From Phoenix dactylifera (taxonomy: Eukaryota > Streptophyta > Magnoliopsida > Arecales > Arecaceae), in the NCBI RefSeq assembly GCF_009389715.1, contig NC_052405.1:14576194-14640193 (forward strand): 64,000 bases of DNA, written 5' to 3'. Made by a program: the position numbers and the translations under genes. Positions 23,383 to 36,841 of this stretch are shown here, piece after piece (position 1 is the first letter of the stretch; the number at the start of each line of letters is the position of its first letter). Under the pieces are notes generated by a model. It made no database searches, had not been told where the DNA came from, and saw only the letters and a program-made list of their open reading frames with translations.

Positions 23383-26300
23383 TATCTTAAACTATTCATG
23401 AGTTTGTTTGGAATTAATGGCCTATACTTTTTTCTAGGGATATTCCCACCCATAATTCACAAAGGCAGTGAAACAAGCACAAGATCAACTTGTTGGCATT
23501 ATAGTTGCAATATCGAAAAGCTAAGCTACAAACCAAATTTTCAAAGGCTATAATTTGATCATACAACATCCGATTGAAATGATCATTTTTTTAAATTGAA
23601 TAATTTCTTAAAATCTAAGCCATGATGCTTAGTCCTTTAGGAGGTGACGCCTGAGCCCATATTTTATTATTTGGAGCCTAAAATGGGCTAATCAAACTGA
23701 AAGTTTCTTGTTCGAATAAATTTTGACCGGATGTATCTCCCAATCCGAGAAAAATTAGGTGAAACAACAGAAAATAGAGTTAATGTAAAAGTTGAGCTAC
23801 CTCTAAATAATTTTATTTTTTTAAGTTTATTTCTACTAATCATATGTATTTTAGGAAAGATAGTTCTATTAGAATTAAGAAGAAGAGTACAACCCGAATT
23901 GTAAGAGAACAAACCTCATATTATAAATAAAGGTTGTGTATTTTGATTTTAGTTCATCAATAAAAGAAAATAGGACTTAAAAACCCTACTTTCATAATTC
24001 TTTTAAGAGATTCAAGTTGAGCAGGCTGAGAAAAATTTTCTTTCTCCAAAATTAGATCATAAAATTAACATTTCTTAATCAAATATTTAAGAAAGAGGAC
24101 AACACACTTTGACATTCAAAAAATAAAAACATAATCCATCATTAGGATTGTTTAAGATTTTATATTTTATAAAATAAAATAAAATAAGGCTCAGGCTATA
24201 TGGTCCATCCATTTACATAGAGAGATATAGCTCTATTATTTTAATCTTAAAGTAGCTTAAATAAAGAGTTTATTTTGTTAAGTTGTTATTTTATTATCAT
24301 TGCTTACAATTATGCATAACAATAGTCATATTAAACCTTTAAAAAATTGTGTTCTACACTAATTATACTAGACTCTATATACATAACATATATAAATATC
24401 TTCAAAAATACACCAATGGATAATTATGTTAAATATTAAAAATAAAAATATTATTTTTTAAATATTTCTGAATTTAATACATAGCTGCAATATTTGTATT
24501 TTTGTTATTCATCATTTTGAATATATAGATAAATATTTCTCTCAGAAAAGGATGTATAAAAAAGTTTAGTGGATTTAAAACTTTATTTTTTTATTTATTT
24601 TTCTTAGTATTTGTCAAATGAGAAATCTTATATAAAACTCTTAAATAATTTGTTTCTAAATTTTTTTGAGTAAATTGAAGCAAAAAAATATCTTAGCACT
24701 TGTGTTTTATCCAACTGAAAAGACTAATAAAATTAAATTTGGGTATTATACTTGCATATCTTTATGAATCGTGGTGATCTAAATATTCACTTGCATAGAC
24801 TAGGATTCTCCAATTTTTATTTTTGTATAAAGGCTATTTGTGCTTTCAATAAAAGCAAGTCAAGCAAGATGATTTTTTCTCCCACAAACCTAGGATATTT
24901 TCCTCTTTTGAATTTTATTATTTTGCCTTTAGATTTATTTAAATGTTTTATTGTTTATTGTTGTTGTTTCTTCTATTCTTCTTCTTATTTGGTTGATTAC
25001 TTTTCTTTTTATTATTTTTATTATTGTTTGTCTTCAATTGTGCTAATTAGTTTGTGTCTCTAATTTATAAAAATATCAAATAAAACACGAAAAATGCTAC
25101 TTGAGATAGATAATCAATTCCTTATAAGTAATATTAAGGTAACATGGAAAATGTCATATACAAAACTAGCATATCTATGTGCATTCTAAGCTATCTCCAA
25201 TGTGGCAACTAATAAGTCTATTATATATACTCTAATGGAGAGAAACATTATATAAAGAAAATCTTCATTGTAATTTTTTTCTTGAACTTCTTTATCTGCT
25301 TCTTAGTTGCTTGAGCCCTTTGTCCTCATTGTAGATGCCACTATTGTGACAATCGACCTCACCTCGGCCCATCCCTTCATCTTAAATTCCATCCTTACAC
25401 TCCTACCACCATTGAGCCCATCTTCATCAATAAGCCGAGATGCATCAACAATGATGAGGTTTCCACTGCTCCATCTCTGCATGATGTTGCCTCCCTCCAT
25501 TGTCTGGCTCTCCTGCCTCGCCAATCTCAACAACCTCACTATTATTAAAATTTATAGTCATCTATGATTTTATTATCATGAGGTGATGATAGAGCAATCA
25601 AAGGTCTTGAGTGGGTATCGATGATCTTGCAAAAATTCTCACTAACCTTGTACTAGAGCTGCAAGATGTTGCCATAGGTCAACATGCCCACCAACCCTAT
25701 CCCCACCATTGGGTTGTTCTTGTGGAAGTACTCCATGTTTCCAAGGGTTGTTGTGATGGTCCACCACCCTCTTGTGGTACCTCCAAACTGTTAACCTCAC
25801 AAAGATGGTGCTGGAGACCTTTGGAGAGGTTGGGGCCTAGGGTCCTAACTTAACTCAAGCAACCTGTTCGCTTTATAATCATTAGCATGCCATCTCCTCC
25901 CTCTCTCTTTCTATGTGTGTGTCTAACCCTAGCCTAGTTGGTGACTACGACAATGGTGCAAGGTGTGTTCTTATGTAGAAGTCTAGTAAGCAAGGGGAAA
26001 ATTTTAGGAAAATACGATAACAAGAAAATATTGCTATTTTTTCTTCAATTTTTCTTTTCATTAGTGTAAATGATGGGGACTAATTGGTTAATTTAGCTAT
26101 CATGTTGGATGATAGCCTAGAACACTATATAAGCAATACAAACATGCTAGTTTTTCTGCGATTATTTTAGGATATTTTACCTACAGTGAAGGTAGTTTTA
26201 GGTTATTTATCTTTTGCAAGATTAAGATCTTTATTTTGACATTAGTAATCATCAGTCTAGAACACAAACAAATCAACCAATACCAAATGCGATGTTATCA

Positions 26301-28182
26301 TATCTTTAATTTGGATCTAACAAATTTTTCATGTTACATATTATCATTTGAAAATATTTTATTAAACAAGTTATGCATGAAAAAACTAACAAAAAATTCT
26401 ACTTTGATTTATTAGAAAATTATTAGAGACAAAGTATTTTAAGAACTTTTATTAGATTTATTATTTAATAATTATTAAAATAAAAGAATGCATTTTTAAA
26501 TTTCACTTTACTTTTTTATACATTCAAATTAATGCATAATAAAATACAAAACTGTAAATAATTGATTATTTGTACATCATAATAATAATTGCAAGATATT
26601 ATGTAGAAGTAATTTCAACTTCAAATAAATTTTCTATCTCATGAACCATCTCATTTAATACTTATATATATAAATAAATATTATATATTTTAATAAGTAG
26701 CTATTGAATTTAAACCAACCATCGAAGTTGTTTATCTAGAAGTTGGTTATCTGTTTGAAGCATTGTAGTGGGTAGATAAATAATAATTAAAATGGTGAAA
26801 CCCTATCCCTTTCTCCTTGTCTCTTAAATCCATGTTTCATTTTTGCTTCAAATCATAGTTCTTCCGATCCCACCAAGGGCCCTCCTCCATGGTCCACAGT
26901 CCTTAACTAGCTGTCCTCCTTCCAGAGGTCCACCCACTAATGGTTCTCCTCTTCCATTGTTGTTGCCATTGCTTTTGCTGTTACTAGTTTTACTTCTCCC
27001 TCATCATCAAATTTAGAGTTAGACTTAAGGTTTCTGCACTTTAATTTCTTCTCATTATAAATCTCACCCATCCCAATCTGACCTGTTATTGGGATTCCAC
27101 TACTCCCATACAACAGCACCAATCCCTGCCTATCATTGGTGATTCCCGTATCTCCCCCATCCCCAATTATGCAAGGCTGAGGTTGAGGACGATAGAGGAG
27201 AGGTCGAGGTTGATGCTGGTGACATCCACATTGAGGTCGAAGGTGGTGATGATGAGCAAGGGCAAGTTAGATGGCAATAGCGAGTTCAATAGTGGCAATA
27301 ATGGTGAGATCAACATTGATGGTTACAATGATAGTGAGATAATAGTTGGTTCGATTTATCTATGACTTGAGTTCAAGCTAGGTTTCCACAGCTTGACTCA
27401 AGCTCAAGTTAATCTTAAGCTGACCCTATATAGCTAAAGCTCAAATAAGATCCAGCTCACTTGTTTTCAAATTGTATACACCTCTAGTTAGTTTGCATCC
27501 TTTTTCAAATTTGAGAGGATTAGGATTTAAACTCTAGCAGTGGCAACCCCAGTATTTTGTTTATAAAAATGGACACAATCGTTCTACTATTTTTCATTTT
27601 ACTAACTACTAACATCCACTATAATGATTATTTTATTTAAAAAATATAGTTCAAGACTTGATTAGTCAAACATTACATGGTAATTATATCATAAATTTAT
27701 ACAACTAGCTTTCATAGTAGTGATGATAACATAAATGTATGACGTAAGATGATACCTATCAATGTGTAGTGCTTGTAAAATAATTTTCCATTTCATACAA
27801 TTTTTTTATAATTACCCATGACATCTTTTAATACAATATGCAAAAAAAATATTATACATATTTTATACATGCAAAATATTTACTAGCTAAACACAAAAGT
27901 TTTACTCCATATACACACAAATGCACTGCAGATATAGTATTCTTTTATGATATAACAATAGCTAGTAGTATGTAATTTCTAATAGTTGTTTGCCTTTTCC
28001 AAAGTTTACAAGTTTTTAATTACTTTTACAAGTGTTGTACGGTAAAGATGATGAGCTGATCAAGGAGAAATTAGAAAGATGATTTAAATGAAGATTCTAG
28101 GCAGGAGATCAAGAAAACCAAGAGATCAAAATCATCAACCTGATTTAACTGCTAGGGCTTAGTTGAGTTGAGTATTTTTCAA

Positions 28183-28234
<52 letters not shown>

Positions 28235-29860
28235 CCTGTTGGGATAAATTTTCATGTTATTTCGATACTATTTGAGTATAGAAGTTGTCGTGTCATTAAA
28301 TGGATGCAAGAAACCATAATATTGTCTCTACATCTTTCTCAACATCGACAAAAAAAGAAGAAGAAGGCAATGCATGTTTGGATAGAAATAGCTAGACACT
28401 TTTAATAGATTGCTTATTGGTCAAAATCCAATGGCAGGTACAGCCAATTACTTGGTAGCAATACTGCATTGGATAGCCTGTGTCCAACAAGATTTGTGGA
28501 AAAAAAATGCCCTAAACTCTTTTGGGTTCAAAGAAAGCCCAGCTTATTTGGGCCCTTTCTGGCCTCAAAATGTACCTAGACTCAGATTCTTCAAGAGCCT
28601 AGTACTCTTGGACCAGCTTTGGGCCCAATCCGGTTGGTAGGCTCAACTCGGAATGAACCAGCCCATTAGTACCCCTAATAGACTCCTCTAATATGCGACT
28701 ACCTTACAAGCCACATATCAAATTGCACTAGCATTTGTGTGATGAAGGTTAACCTACAGTCACAGAAAATGTTTTTGGAGAGTACTAAACATCTGCATTA
28801 ATATTATTAGTAGTAGATTGGTCACACTTCGGATGCATTATACTGCAATGATCCAATTAAACCGAACACATTTCATCTGATCGAAATGATATATATTTGA
28901 TCGAATCCTTAAGTACATTGAAGGTTCCTAACCAACTTATCAAAAGTGGACCATTGATAAGGACAAGATATATACACCATAACTCGGATGATTCCCCTTC
29001 ATACACTTCTGAAACAAGCAAGACATTGGAAAAAAAATTCTCACATTATCAGATCTAAGCTGACTTCCGGAAAGGCTTAATCTATTTTCATGGCCTAATG
29101 TTGTGCTCTTATATAAACTAAAGACAACTACCATGTCTCTTTCAACAACACTGTGCAAACAAAGAGTAAATCAAGTGGTGGACCTCTTTTATTTCTAAGC
29201 ACATGAGCCGCCGGGACATTAGGGAACATCATGGTGAGGCAAACCTAAAAAGTCTAACCAGGTATTGAGCACAAAAGCCTTATTTGCTCCATTGAATGCG
29301 GTAAAGATAATCTTTAGATTCTCTTGGTTGGAGACTTTTTATCTCCATCGATCGAAACCCTAAATGCATGTGATCATAGGCCTAAAGCCTCAAAACCTTT
29401 TCATACGTCCACACCTTTCACTGGTTGTGTTGGTGCCAGGGTTCATGATCAAATTATTACCTGCACAAGAAACCCACATGCATGATGTTGTTTTTTCCAT
29501 GTAATTATACAGTTTGAAGTCAAAACAAGCTGCGATCATGGTTGAGGAACACTCAAGAGGATCCTTGGAATTCCACCAAGAATTCTAGTGGAAGAAGAAA
29601 TTGTCATGCACCCAATTAAAGGCAAGCAAGTTGGGACTCAAGACACATGCCATGAAAGGCATTGATGGAGACACACTAGGTTGTTGTGATTAATTGTCAT
29701 TCTAATGGATTAGACTTCGCCGATCGAGGTTTGGTAACATTAAAAATTATGGTAAAGGAGCCCAAGCCCTAATTCTGAGAGCCAGCCTAAGCACTGAATT
29801 GATGTAGTCATGTGCAAGCACTCTTCAGTACTCTAGATCACGAAGACAACGAGGCCAAAC
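23383..29860. other. Long AT-rich intergenic region without a supported gene
   Basis: Most of this region is AT-rich. Two patches have higher GC and open frames on both strands (25300-25860 and 26930-27360), without recognisable protein similarity. The first contains minus-strand peptide that could be decayed transposon coding DNA. Near 27486 the sequence TTGTATACACCTCTA could be the right end of another hAT element, but no left end or target duplication was found. An AT microsatellite lies at 28186-28231. Confidence 0.5.
28186..28231. repeat. (AT)n microsatellite
   Basis: A simple AT run of more than 40 bp. Confidence 0.95.
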
Positions 29861-29863
29861 CAA

Positions 29864-30353
29864 CACTCCAACAAAAAAGATTTTTGCCGACTTTATATCG
29901 ACGTTAGATAAAAGCGTCAGTAATTTTTTTTCTTGCAACAGTAACCGCTGACGTTTCTAAAAAGCGTCGGTAAAAAAAGGTTCCGCCGACGCTTTCTGTA
30001 GCGTCGACGTCAGCGGCTCATTACCGACGCTTATAAGCGTCGGAAGATTTAATCACCGACGCTTATAAGCGTCGGCGTAGAGAAAAAATAATACGACACT
30101 TATAAACGTCGTCAGACTTCATTCATACGCTTATAAGATGACGCTTTCAAGCATCGCTACGTTCTGCTTCATTTGCTAAATTGCAGGTATTTACCGACGC
30201 TAGGTTCAAAAGCGTCGGAAAATATTTTTTCCACGGTTACATTGGCGACGCTTTACCGACGTTTTGGAAAGCGTCGGAAATCCTTTTACGGACGCGTAAA
30301 AGCGTCGGTAATGGCCAAAAAAGACGTCACTAATGCTCAATTTTCTTGCAGTG
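29864..30353. mobile_element. Miniature CACTA (En/Spm) transposon, 490 bp
   Basis: The element starts CACTCCAACAAAAAAG and ends CTTGCAGTG (CACTGCAAG reversed), giving the CACT-CAA/G ends of the superfamily. The 3-bp duplication CAA is at 29861-29863 and 30354-30356. The interior is filled with subterminal copies of a GACGCTTATAAGCGTC palindrome and AAGCGTCGG half-sites, which are the expected transposase-binding repeats. There is no transposase, so it is non-autonomous. The open frames on both strands here are repeat products. Confidence 0.88.
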
Positions 30354-30562
30354 CAAGCAATATCATCTTTTTGCCTCACCACCTTAATTAGCAAAAAAAA
30401 AAAATCCTCTCCTGGCCTGCTTTTCCATTGATGGGTGCTTTTTAACCATGCATGCATGGAGGCAAAAGGTTCTCTTAGTATGGGGAGTGCCAACGTTAAA
30501 AACTACTGCCACTCACGGTCTTACGTTCACAAATATGGGTACCCCAACAACGTACATTCACT

Positions 30563-30860
30563 TAGGGATGGTAATGGTCGAGTAGGCTACTGTTACCTCT
30601 ACCCATCCCATACTTATCTTAGGATAGAGCTGGTAGAGTTAGCTGGATAAAGTAAGACAAAACTGGTTGGGTGTATCGAATTGAATAAAGCTATATTTTT
30701 TTTTCTCGAAAAAAAGGCTTTGTGAAGAGTTATGCATATCCCGGTCAAGTTTAGAGCGGGTTTTACTATTACCTACACTACCTGCAGGTCAAGTAAAACT
30801 CAGCTTATTAGGATCGGGTTGGATTGCATAACCGATAGGGTAGAGTAAATTATTAACCTA
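30563..30860. mobile_element. Mini-hAT element, about 298 bp
   Basis: The left end TAGGGATGGTAATGG and the reversed right end TAGGTTAATAAT are hAT-like. Flanks are CATTCACT (30555-30562) and TATTCACT (30861-30868), matching at 7 of 8 positions. No coding DNA is present apart from a poly-T/poly-A patch at its middle. Confidence 0.6.
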
Positions 30861-31566
30861 TATTCACTAATGTAGGAGCCAAAAGCCCACATTATTGAAA
30901 ATATAAATTATCAATATCGACCAGAATTTTACTTCACTTCATGAGAAGCTCCTATTGTTTAAATTGTATGAAAATGCACTTCCTAATGTAAGTGTAGGAA
31001 ATATTTATCCAACTTTCTAGATATGTTGGTTAGCACATCTCTCTTTCACTCACAATGGAGGGGAATAAATCCATGGTTCAAAGCTAGTCACCGGCATTCA
31101 CATCAAATTTGTGAAAGAGAAGGATCAACTAAAGCACTTTATAATTAAATAAAAATTGTAAAAATGATCCTTTTCTATATTTTAGGAATTTGGATAATTT
31201 TTATTTAGTTTTGACTTTTAAATGCCTTTGCCTCTGACTCCATAGTGGAATTCAGCCTTCTTTCGAGGGAAGTTGAACGTGCATCTTTTACTAATTCTTT
31301 TTTTAAAAAGCACATAGTTCTTTATAATAAATATACATATTTTTTTAGTATCAATGCGTATATTTTCAATATCAAATGGGCATACTTAGTTTGAATTCTA
31401 GATGCACATATTTTTTATTCTCAAATATATCCTTGCAGCCTAGAACTATCCAAAATTTTTAATACTTGAAGATTTTCTACAAAATAACTAAACATTTAAA
31501 AATAAGAATAAAATTAGTATTTTTTGGAAAAATTCTTAATAAATAGGATTGAGAGCTTATGGTAGT

Positions 31567-31571
<5 letters not shown>

Positions 31572-31637
<66 letters not shown>
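31572..31637. repeat. (AT)n microsatellite
   Basis: A long AT run lies at the edge of a repeat-like stretch (about 31545-31990). A shadow frame translates it as alternating Ile-Tyr. Confidence 0.95.
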
Positions 31638-31639
<2 letters not shown>

Positions 31640-32768
31640 AATCAATAAAGGATAAAGTTCAAAAGCTACCTTTTAAGCCTAAAGAAAATGGATCACAAAG
31701 TAGGAAAATCACAATCAAACTACAAACTTCATATTGGAAAGCTAACACTTTCAAAAAGGTAAGGAAAAACCAATACCTTGATCTTTTTTTGGTTTCAAGT
31801 CGAAAGTGCATCATAAGCAAGAACGAAGGAATCACCTTCGTTCGCATGAATTCACCATTGCATCATTCATTGGTTGCTTTGAAATATGTGGAAACGGATG
31901 GAAAATGGATTCAGAGTGCTTTGGGATCTATGTGGTGGGTAATCTGATGGTGGCTTGGCACGAATTGAGGTGAATCCTTCTTTCATGCGAAAATACACTT
32001 TGATCTAGCTAATGTTAGAATAATTTCAAAATATGTTCTTAGCAAGCCATTATTTTGATTAACAGCCCACGCATACAACAGTCAAAGGATAGCCACCTCT
32101 TTTTTGCTAACACCCGGAAAACTACAAGGAAATAGAAACACATCTGGGACCGGTGTGGATGACTTTATCAACTAAAAACAAGAATCTTATGTAGCACAGG
32201 CTAAGTGCCATCCAACCCAAGAGTTTTTGCAAGCAAACAAGACCCTATATTTTTAATGCACGCAAGCCCATAAAGGTAACAAACAAACTGACCACCTTCT
32301 ATAACCCTGTGTAAGAGATTTGTTTTTTTAAGCAACACAATAGTTAAGATACTTGTTAGCATGATGAGAATTAATACATCAACTTTAAATAAGTTTTACT
32401 TTGTTACCATATCATAAGAAGGCAACTCCACCATAGTGATTTAGAGAATACAAAAGCTAGATGTTTCATCTGACTTTCTTAGCGAAAACTTCATATTTTC
32501 TTCCTAGCTAAACCTGCAACACAAATAGTCATATACAATATTTTCTGCAATCTCTGAATTTTCACCATTTAATTCACACGGATAACAAAAGTGTCGGTCT
32601 TGCTTTGGCACTATAATTACCGCATGGACTTTCCTCTATGAATTCTAGGACCACCAACCTTCTTCCAAAAGAACTTATAAGTTGACTATACCTTTCAAGT
32701 CATCATTTCTTCTCTCAGTGGCAACAAATTGATGCCGGCAATATAGTATTTTTTTTTAGATTTTTTTT

Positions 32769-33033
32769 TACATGTATACTCTCTTAAATATATGAAATTA
32801 TATGAATACTCACATAAAATTACTATTTGCATATATATTCTCTCTTTTTTATTACATATGTACCTATACCATTTAATGTCGTTAAAAAAAAGGGCTTAAA
32901 ACTAAATTGACTGAAATACCTTTATGGATTGATATGCAAAAAATATTATAAGGATATATGTATACATGCAAACAGAAATATTACGAGGATATTCATGTAA
33001 TTTCTCATATTTAGAAGGATATACATTTAAAAA
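32769..33033. mobile_element. Fold-back MITE, copy 1
   Basis: The left side reads TACATGTATACTCTCTTAAA and ATTACTATTTGCATATAT; the right side holds their reverse forms (GTATACATGCAAACAG, AGAAGGATATACAT). The centre contains TTTAATGTCGTTAAA. A second copy of the same family is at 33161-39550, split by the gypsy element. Confidence 0.6.
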
Positions 33034-33229
33034 TTTTATTAAAAAAAAGATCCAAACTTAGTCATTCTATAAGAGTTGATATTAATATGAGATCATGTGA
33101 TATGATAATATTAATATTTTTTGCCACTTTTTTTATTAAGAAAACTTTATCTTTTTTTTTTAGTGTATACCCTCCTAAATATGCATAATTGCATAAATAC
33201 CTTTACAAAGTTGCTATTTGCATGTGTAT

Positions 33230-33595
33230 TGATGTAGCACCAGTGCGGGGGAAGAGGAGAAGAAGGAAGAACAAGAGAAGGAGAAGGAAGAAGAGGTTGT
33301 AGAGACGCAGGAAGAATAGAGAAGGAGAGGAGAAGAAGAGAAGAAAGAACGTAAGGAAAAGAAATTCTTAATCATTCATTAACCCTAATCAACATAAAAG
33401 TTCCCTATAAATAGGGCCCAATAAGAACACTTAAAATAAAACCCCTTACACAAAATAAAACCCACAAATAAGCCCTAAAATGCAAATGAGTCCAGAAATA
33501 AAATAAACCACAAATAAACCCCTAAATGCAAATAACCCAGAAATAAAATAAACAAATATGCAAATAAGATGGGGACCTAGCTGATGTCCCCATCA
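33230..33595 (-). repeat. 3' LTR of the gypsy element
   Basis: The repeat begins TGATGTAGCACC and ends GTCCCCATCA on the plus strand. It matches 38969-39335 except for a G/A change near 33361 and one missing A near 33535. A TATAAATAGGG segment near 33407 may be the element's promoter or processing signal. Confidence 0.95.
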
Positions 33596-33605
33596 ACTCC
33601 TCCCG
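33596..33605 (-). other. Polypurine tract
   Basis: The minus strand reads GGGAGGAGT immediately before the 3' LTR, as needed for plus-strand DNA priming. Confidence 0.7.
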
Positions 33606-33609
33606 GGTG

Positions 33610-34013
33610 AGAAAAACTCGACTCCGTCGAGTGTATATCGGGTCGGCTGTCGTACTGCTCCAGAAGATCCGGGTCAAGGCGCTGCAACTCAGCTCGCGAA
33701 ATCCACGACACATCTGATTCGGATCGACCTTTCCACCGAACAAGGTAACGTTGGTAGCTTCCTCTCCTGGTAGATATAACCTGCTCATCTAATATATGTT
33801 CTATGTGTTCTCTGCGTGCATGAAACTGTGAAGTGGAGGCTCACTAGCAGGTGCTAGATCAGGGTGATCAACAACAGTGGGTGTAGCAACAAAAGGGTCA
33901 GAAGGAATGAATGTGGATATTTTGTATGGGACTAACTCTTCAATATTAAATGTCGCACTAATCCCATAGGCTTCAGGAAAATTTACAACATAAGCATTCG
34001 AAACTGATTTTCT
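33610..34013 (-). pseudogene. Integrase GPY/F tail and chromodomain of the gypsy element
   Basis: Shortly after the zinc-less integrase remnant, the minus strand reads a GPF-type segment and NFPEAYGISATFNIEELVPY, then a linker. A chromodomain follows near 33800-33640 with YLVRWKG and a SWI block. Chromodomains guide chromovirus integration toward marked chromatin. The frame is broken near the linker (about 33815) and near 34010, so the domain is not joined to the rest of the polyprotein. Confidence 0.8.
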
Positions 34014-35642
34014 TTAGGATTTTGAACGGTCCTGCACTACGGGATTGCAACTTTTTGAATGTTTCCGAGAAATCCGTTCAGGTCTAATTCTCACCATGAC
34101 AGAATCTCCTACATTCAACTCTTTATATCGTCTGTGCAAATCAGCAAGGAATTTATATTTTAAGTTATTAGAGTGAATACGTTTGCTGATTTCTTGATGC
34201 AATGAATGCAGGTGTGATGCAAATGATTGTGCAGACTCAGAGACTTTATGTTGATGAGACATGAGAATCAAGTCTATGGGTTGCCTAGGTTTATATCCAT
34301 TCACCACTTCGAAAGAACTCATGCCTAAGGACCTATTGACCGAACTATTATATGCAAACTCGGCGGTCGGTAACACTAAATCCAAAGTCCTAACATAGGC
34401 CGACGAAAATTTTAATTTAGTGCCAATCATGTGCCTAAGAATTTTCCTAAAGGAGCTCACGAATCTAACATCTCTTTCATATATAATAGATTTTGGGAAG
34501 GTCAGGAGGTCTAACGACTTCATTGAAATAAAGTTTGGCAAATCTAGAAGCGTTAGAAGTCTTAGGACATAGGAGAAAGGGAGCCATATTTGAAAAATGG
34601 TCCACAACCATAAATATGGAATCATGCTTGACATAGGTACTAGGAAGTTCTAACACGAAGTTCATACTGACATCTTGCCATGGGATCGTGACACTAGACA
34701 TAAAATCTAAGAGGTCGTCCAGCCTAAGAATGGAAAAATGATACTTAACGATTTTATCAATGGCACGACTATCAATGCACATCCTCCAAGAGTCATCTTT
34801 CTTGGGAGTGAGGAGTGCAGGTACAACACAGGGGCTCAAACTCTCACGAATATACCCTCGGGGTGTGGAGTTCGTCAACTTGACATTGCAGTTCAGTGTG
34901 CTCGTTTGGGTTGAGCCTATGATGGGGAAGATTTGGCAAGGGTGCTCCGGGAACGAGGTCAGTCGCGTGCTGGATATCACGCATCGGAAGAAGTGTATCT
35001 GAAGATCCTTAGGGAAAACAGAGTGGAACTCCTCCAACAGGGGAACTGTTGCTGGTGAGTGCTCAAGGTTCGACTCCATACTAATGGCTCTAGCCACAAA
35101 GGCAAACACAGATGATTGGCTTTCGATATCTTTCATTACCTCTTTCGAAGTAATGATGTGAAATGGTTCATCTTTTCGTAAGGTGGCACTCTTCTTTTCA
35201 GGGGTGGACTCTCGAGGAGGCAATGAGTTCAGTATAATTTTCCGACCCTGGAACATAAAGCTACACGAATTCGAACGCCCATGAAGTGTGACGTCCATAT
35301 CGTATAGCCAAGGCCTCCCTAGGATGACTTGACCTACATTCATCGGAATGCAAGTCGCACCAGATTTCGTCTTTATAGGATAGGAATTGAATCGGGACGA
35401 GGCATCTTTCCGACACCGAAAGAGACTGTCTTATCTACCCAAGCTACTTTATATGGATTGGGATGAGGGGTAGATTTCAGGCCGAGGCGGGAGACAACTC
35501 CGGAAGCAATGGTATTAATACAACTTCCGCTATCAAATAGGATTTTGCATGTTTTATCATTGATCTTAATGAGTGTGTAAAATAGGGAGGTCCTACGCCA
35601 ATCTTGTTCGGTCTTAGTCTGAGTTAGAGTGCACCTAACCAC
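34014..35642 (-). pseudogene. Gypsy pol remnant: protease, RT start, integrase fragments
   Basis: The protease core ILFDSGSCINT lies in 35642-35373. After a frame change near 35350 comes GQVILGRPWLYDMDV. The reverse transcriptase begins with VVPALLTPKKDDSWRMCIDS and stops at LDDLLDFMSS (about 34690); the palm/YxDD region, RNase H and integrase N-terminus are missing. The next codons are already integrase core (WQDVSMNFV, then VDHFS). A frameshift near 34490-34480 and another deletion after KLKFSSA lead to FAYNSSVNRS and the C-terminal part. The element cannot make a working polymerase. Confidence 0.9.
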
Positions 35643-35829
35643 ATGAAGCCTAGGGGTTTTGGTTATTTGGATCAGTGGGGCTCCTTTTGGGGTTCAGCCT
35701 GGAGAAACTCTAACCCGGGTCTGTTCGTCTCCAAAGTCTTCTACAAAATCCTCAATGTTTGGCTCATAGACTTCTTCAACACATTCATTCGCTTGAGTCC
35801 CAACTTCTAGTTCAGTCATGAGATAGGTC

Positions 35830-36841
35830 TTGGCATTACACTGGGATGCTATATGGCCAAATTTTGGCACCTAAAACATTGGGTTTGGCTTCTAGAAGGA
35901 GGATTGGGACCGTAGTATGCCCTTTTCTTTATCATTTGAATGGTTCTGGACAGGTATCGGGGATGTCCTAATCGGTGCTTGGCTAGGGCCGGGCTGGTTA
36001 AAAGGATTGGGAAACTGCCTGGGTTGTGCGGGGTAGTTTTGATTAGGTCGGGTTCCTGGAGGTATGAACCGAGAGTCGGTACACCTCACTACAGGGGCTT
36101 GTAAGAAACTATCTACATCTTGAGCCAACTGGTATGCTTGGCCAAGAGTATTAATCTCTCGGAGGATTAGTTCTTTCTGGATCTCCTCGTGGAGTCCTGC
36201 CCGAAACCTAGAGAGAGTAACAGTCTCCTCTTCGATTACACCGCACCTCATATGAAACTCCTCAAATCGTGCAATGTAATCAGCAACGGTTGATGTCCCT
36301 TGAGTTAGTTTCTGCCACCTATCCATAAGGTGTTGTCGGTAAGAGAATGGCAGATACTTCTCATTCAGCTTTTCCTTCATATCCTCCCAGGTAGTGATAC
36401 GAGGAAGCCTTTGGGTCTCACGCATATGTTCAACATTATGCCAGTACCAGTGAGCTTGCCCAATAAGCTTCATTTTAGCGAATCGTACTTTTCTATCGTC
36501 AGTCATTTCGTACCACTCAAAATAGTTATCCATGGCTGCTCTCCAATCAAGGTACACACTCGGCTCTAATTGACCAGCAAATGTGGGACATCTACTCGTA
36601 CGGTACGAAGTAGTCGCTCATCAAGATCGCGCTGGTGATCAGGAGGAGGTTGGTTCCTAGGGGGATGGGGAAAAGCTACAGGTGGTGTGGTCAAACCAAG
36701 CTCGGGATAAGCTGCAATTGGGGTTGACGGTTCAGGAGTCCTAGGGTGTTGCACTAGAACACGGATCTCGTTTGAATTCGTCACGATCAGCTCGTAATGC
36801 AGCTAATTGTCCCAAAATATCTTGTAGAACGCTGGGGTCCA
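35830..36841 (-). pseudogene. Gypsy gag remnant
   Basis: An ATG at 36841 opens a short frame (MDPSVLQDILGQLAALRADR). The frame shifts near 36790 and again near 36585. The main capsid part (36557-35892) is intact over 221 codons with YLDWRAAMDNYFEWYEM, HWYWHN and FEEFHMRCGV, typical of retrotransposon gag. A CCHC zinc knuckle (CFRCQN, then H and C) follows at about 35882-35835 but is crossed by a one-base loss. Gag binds and packages the element RNA; this copy is broken in at least three places. Confidence 0.9.

Noticed and set aside
31549..31947. 132-codon plus-strand frame
   Set aside because: The first part is an AT repeat (Ile-Tyr) and the rest has no splice context or recognisable content.
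34760..35002. Plus-strand 80-codon frame within the gypsy element
   Set aside because: Antisense to the pol remnant, which has clear family motifs.
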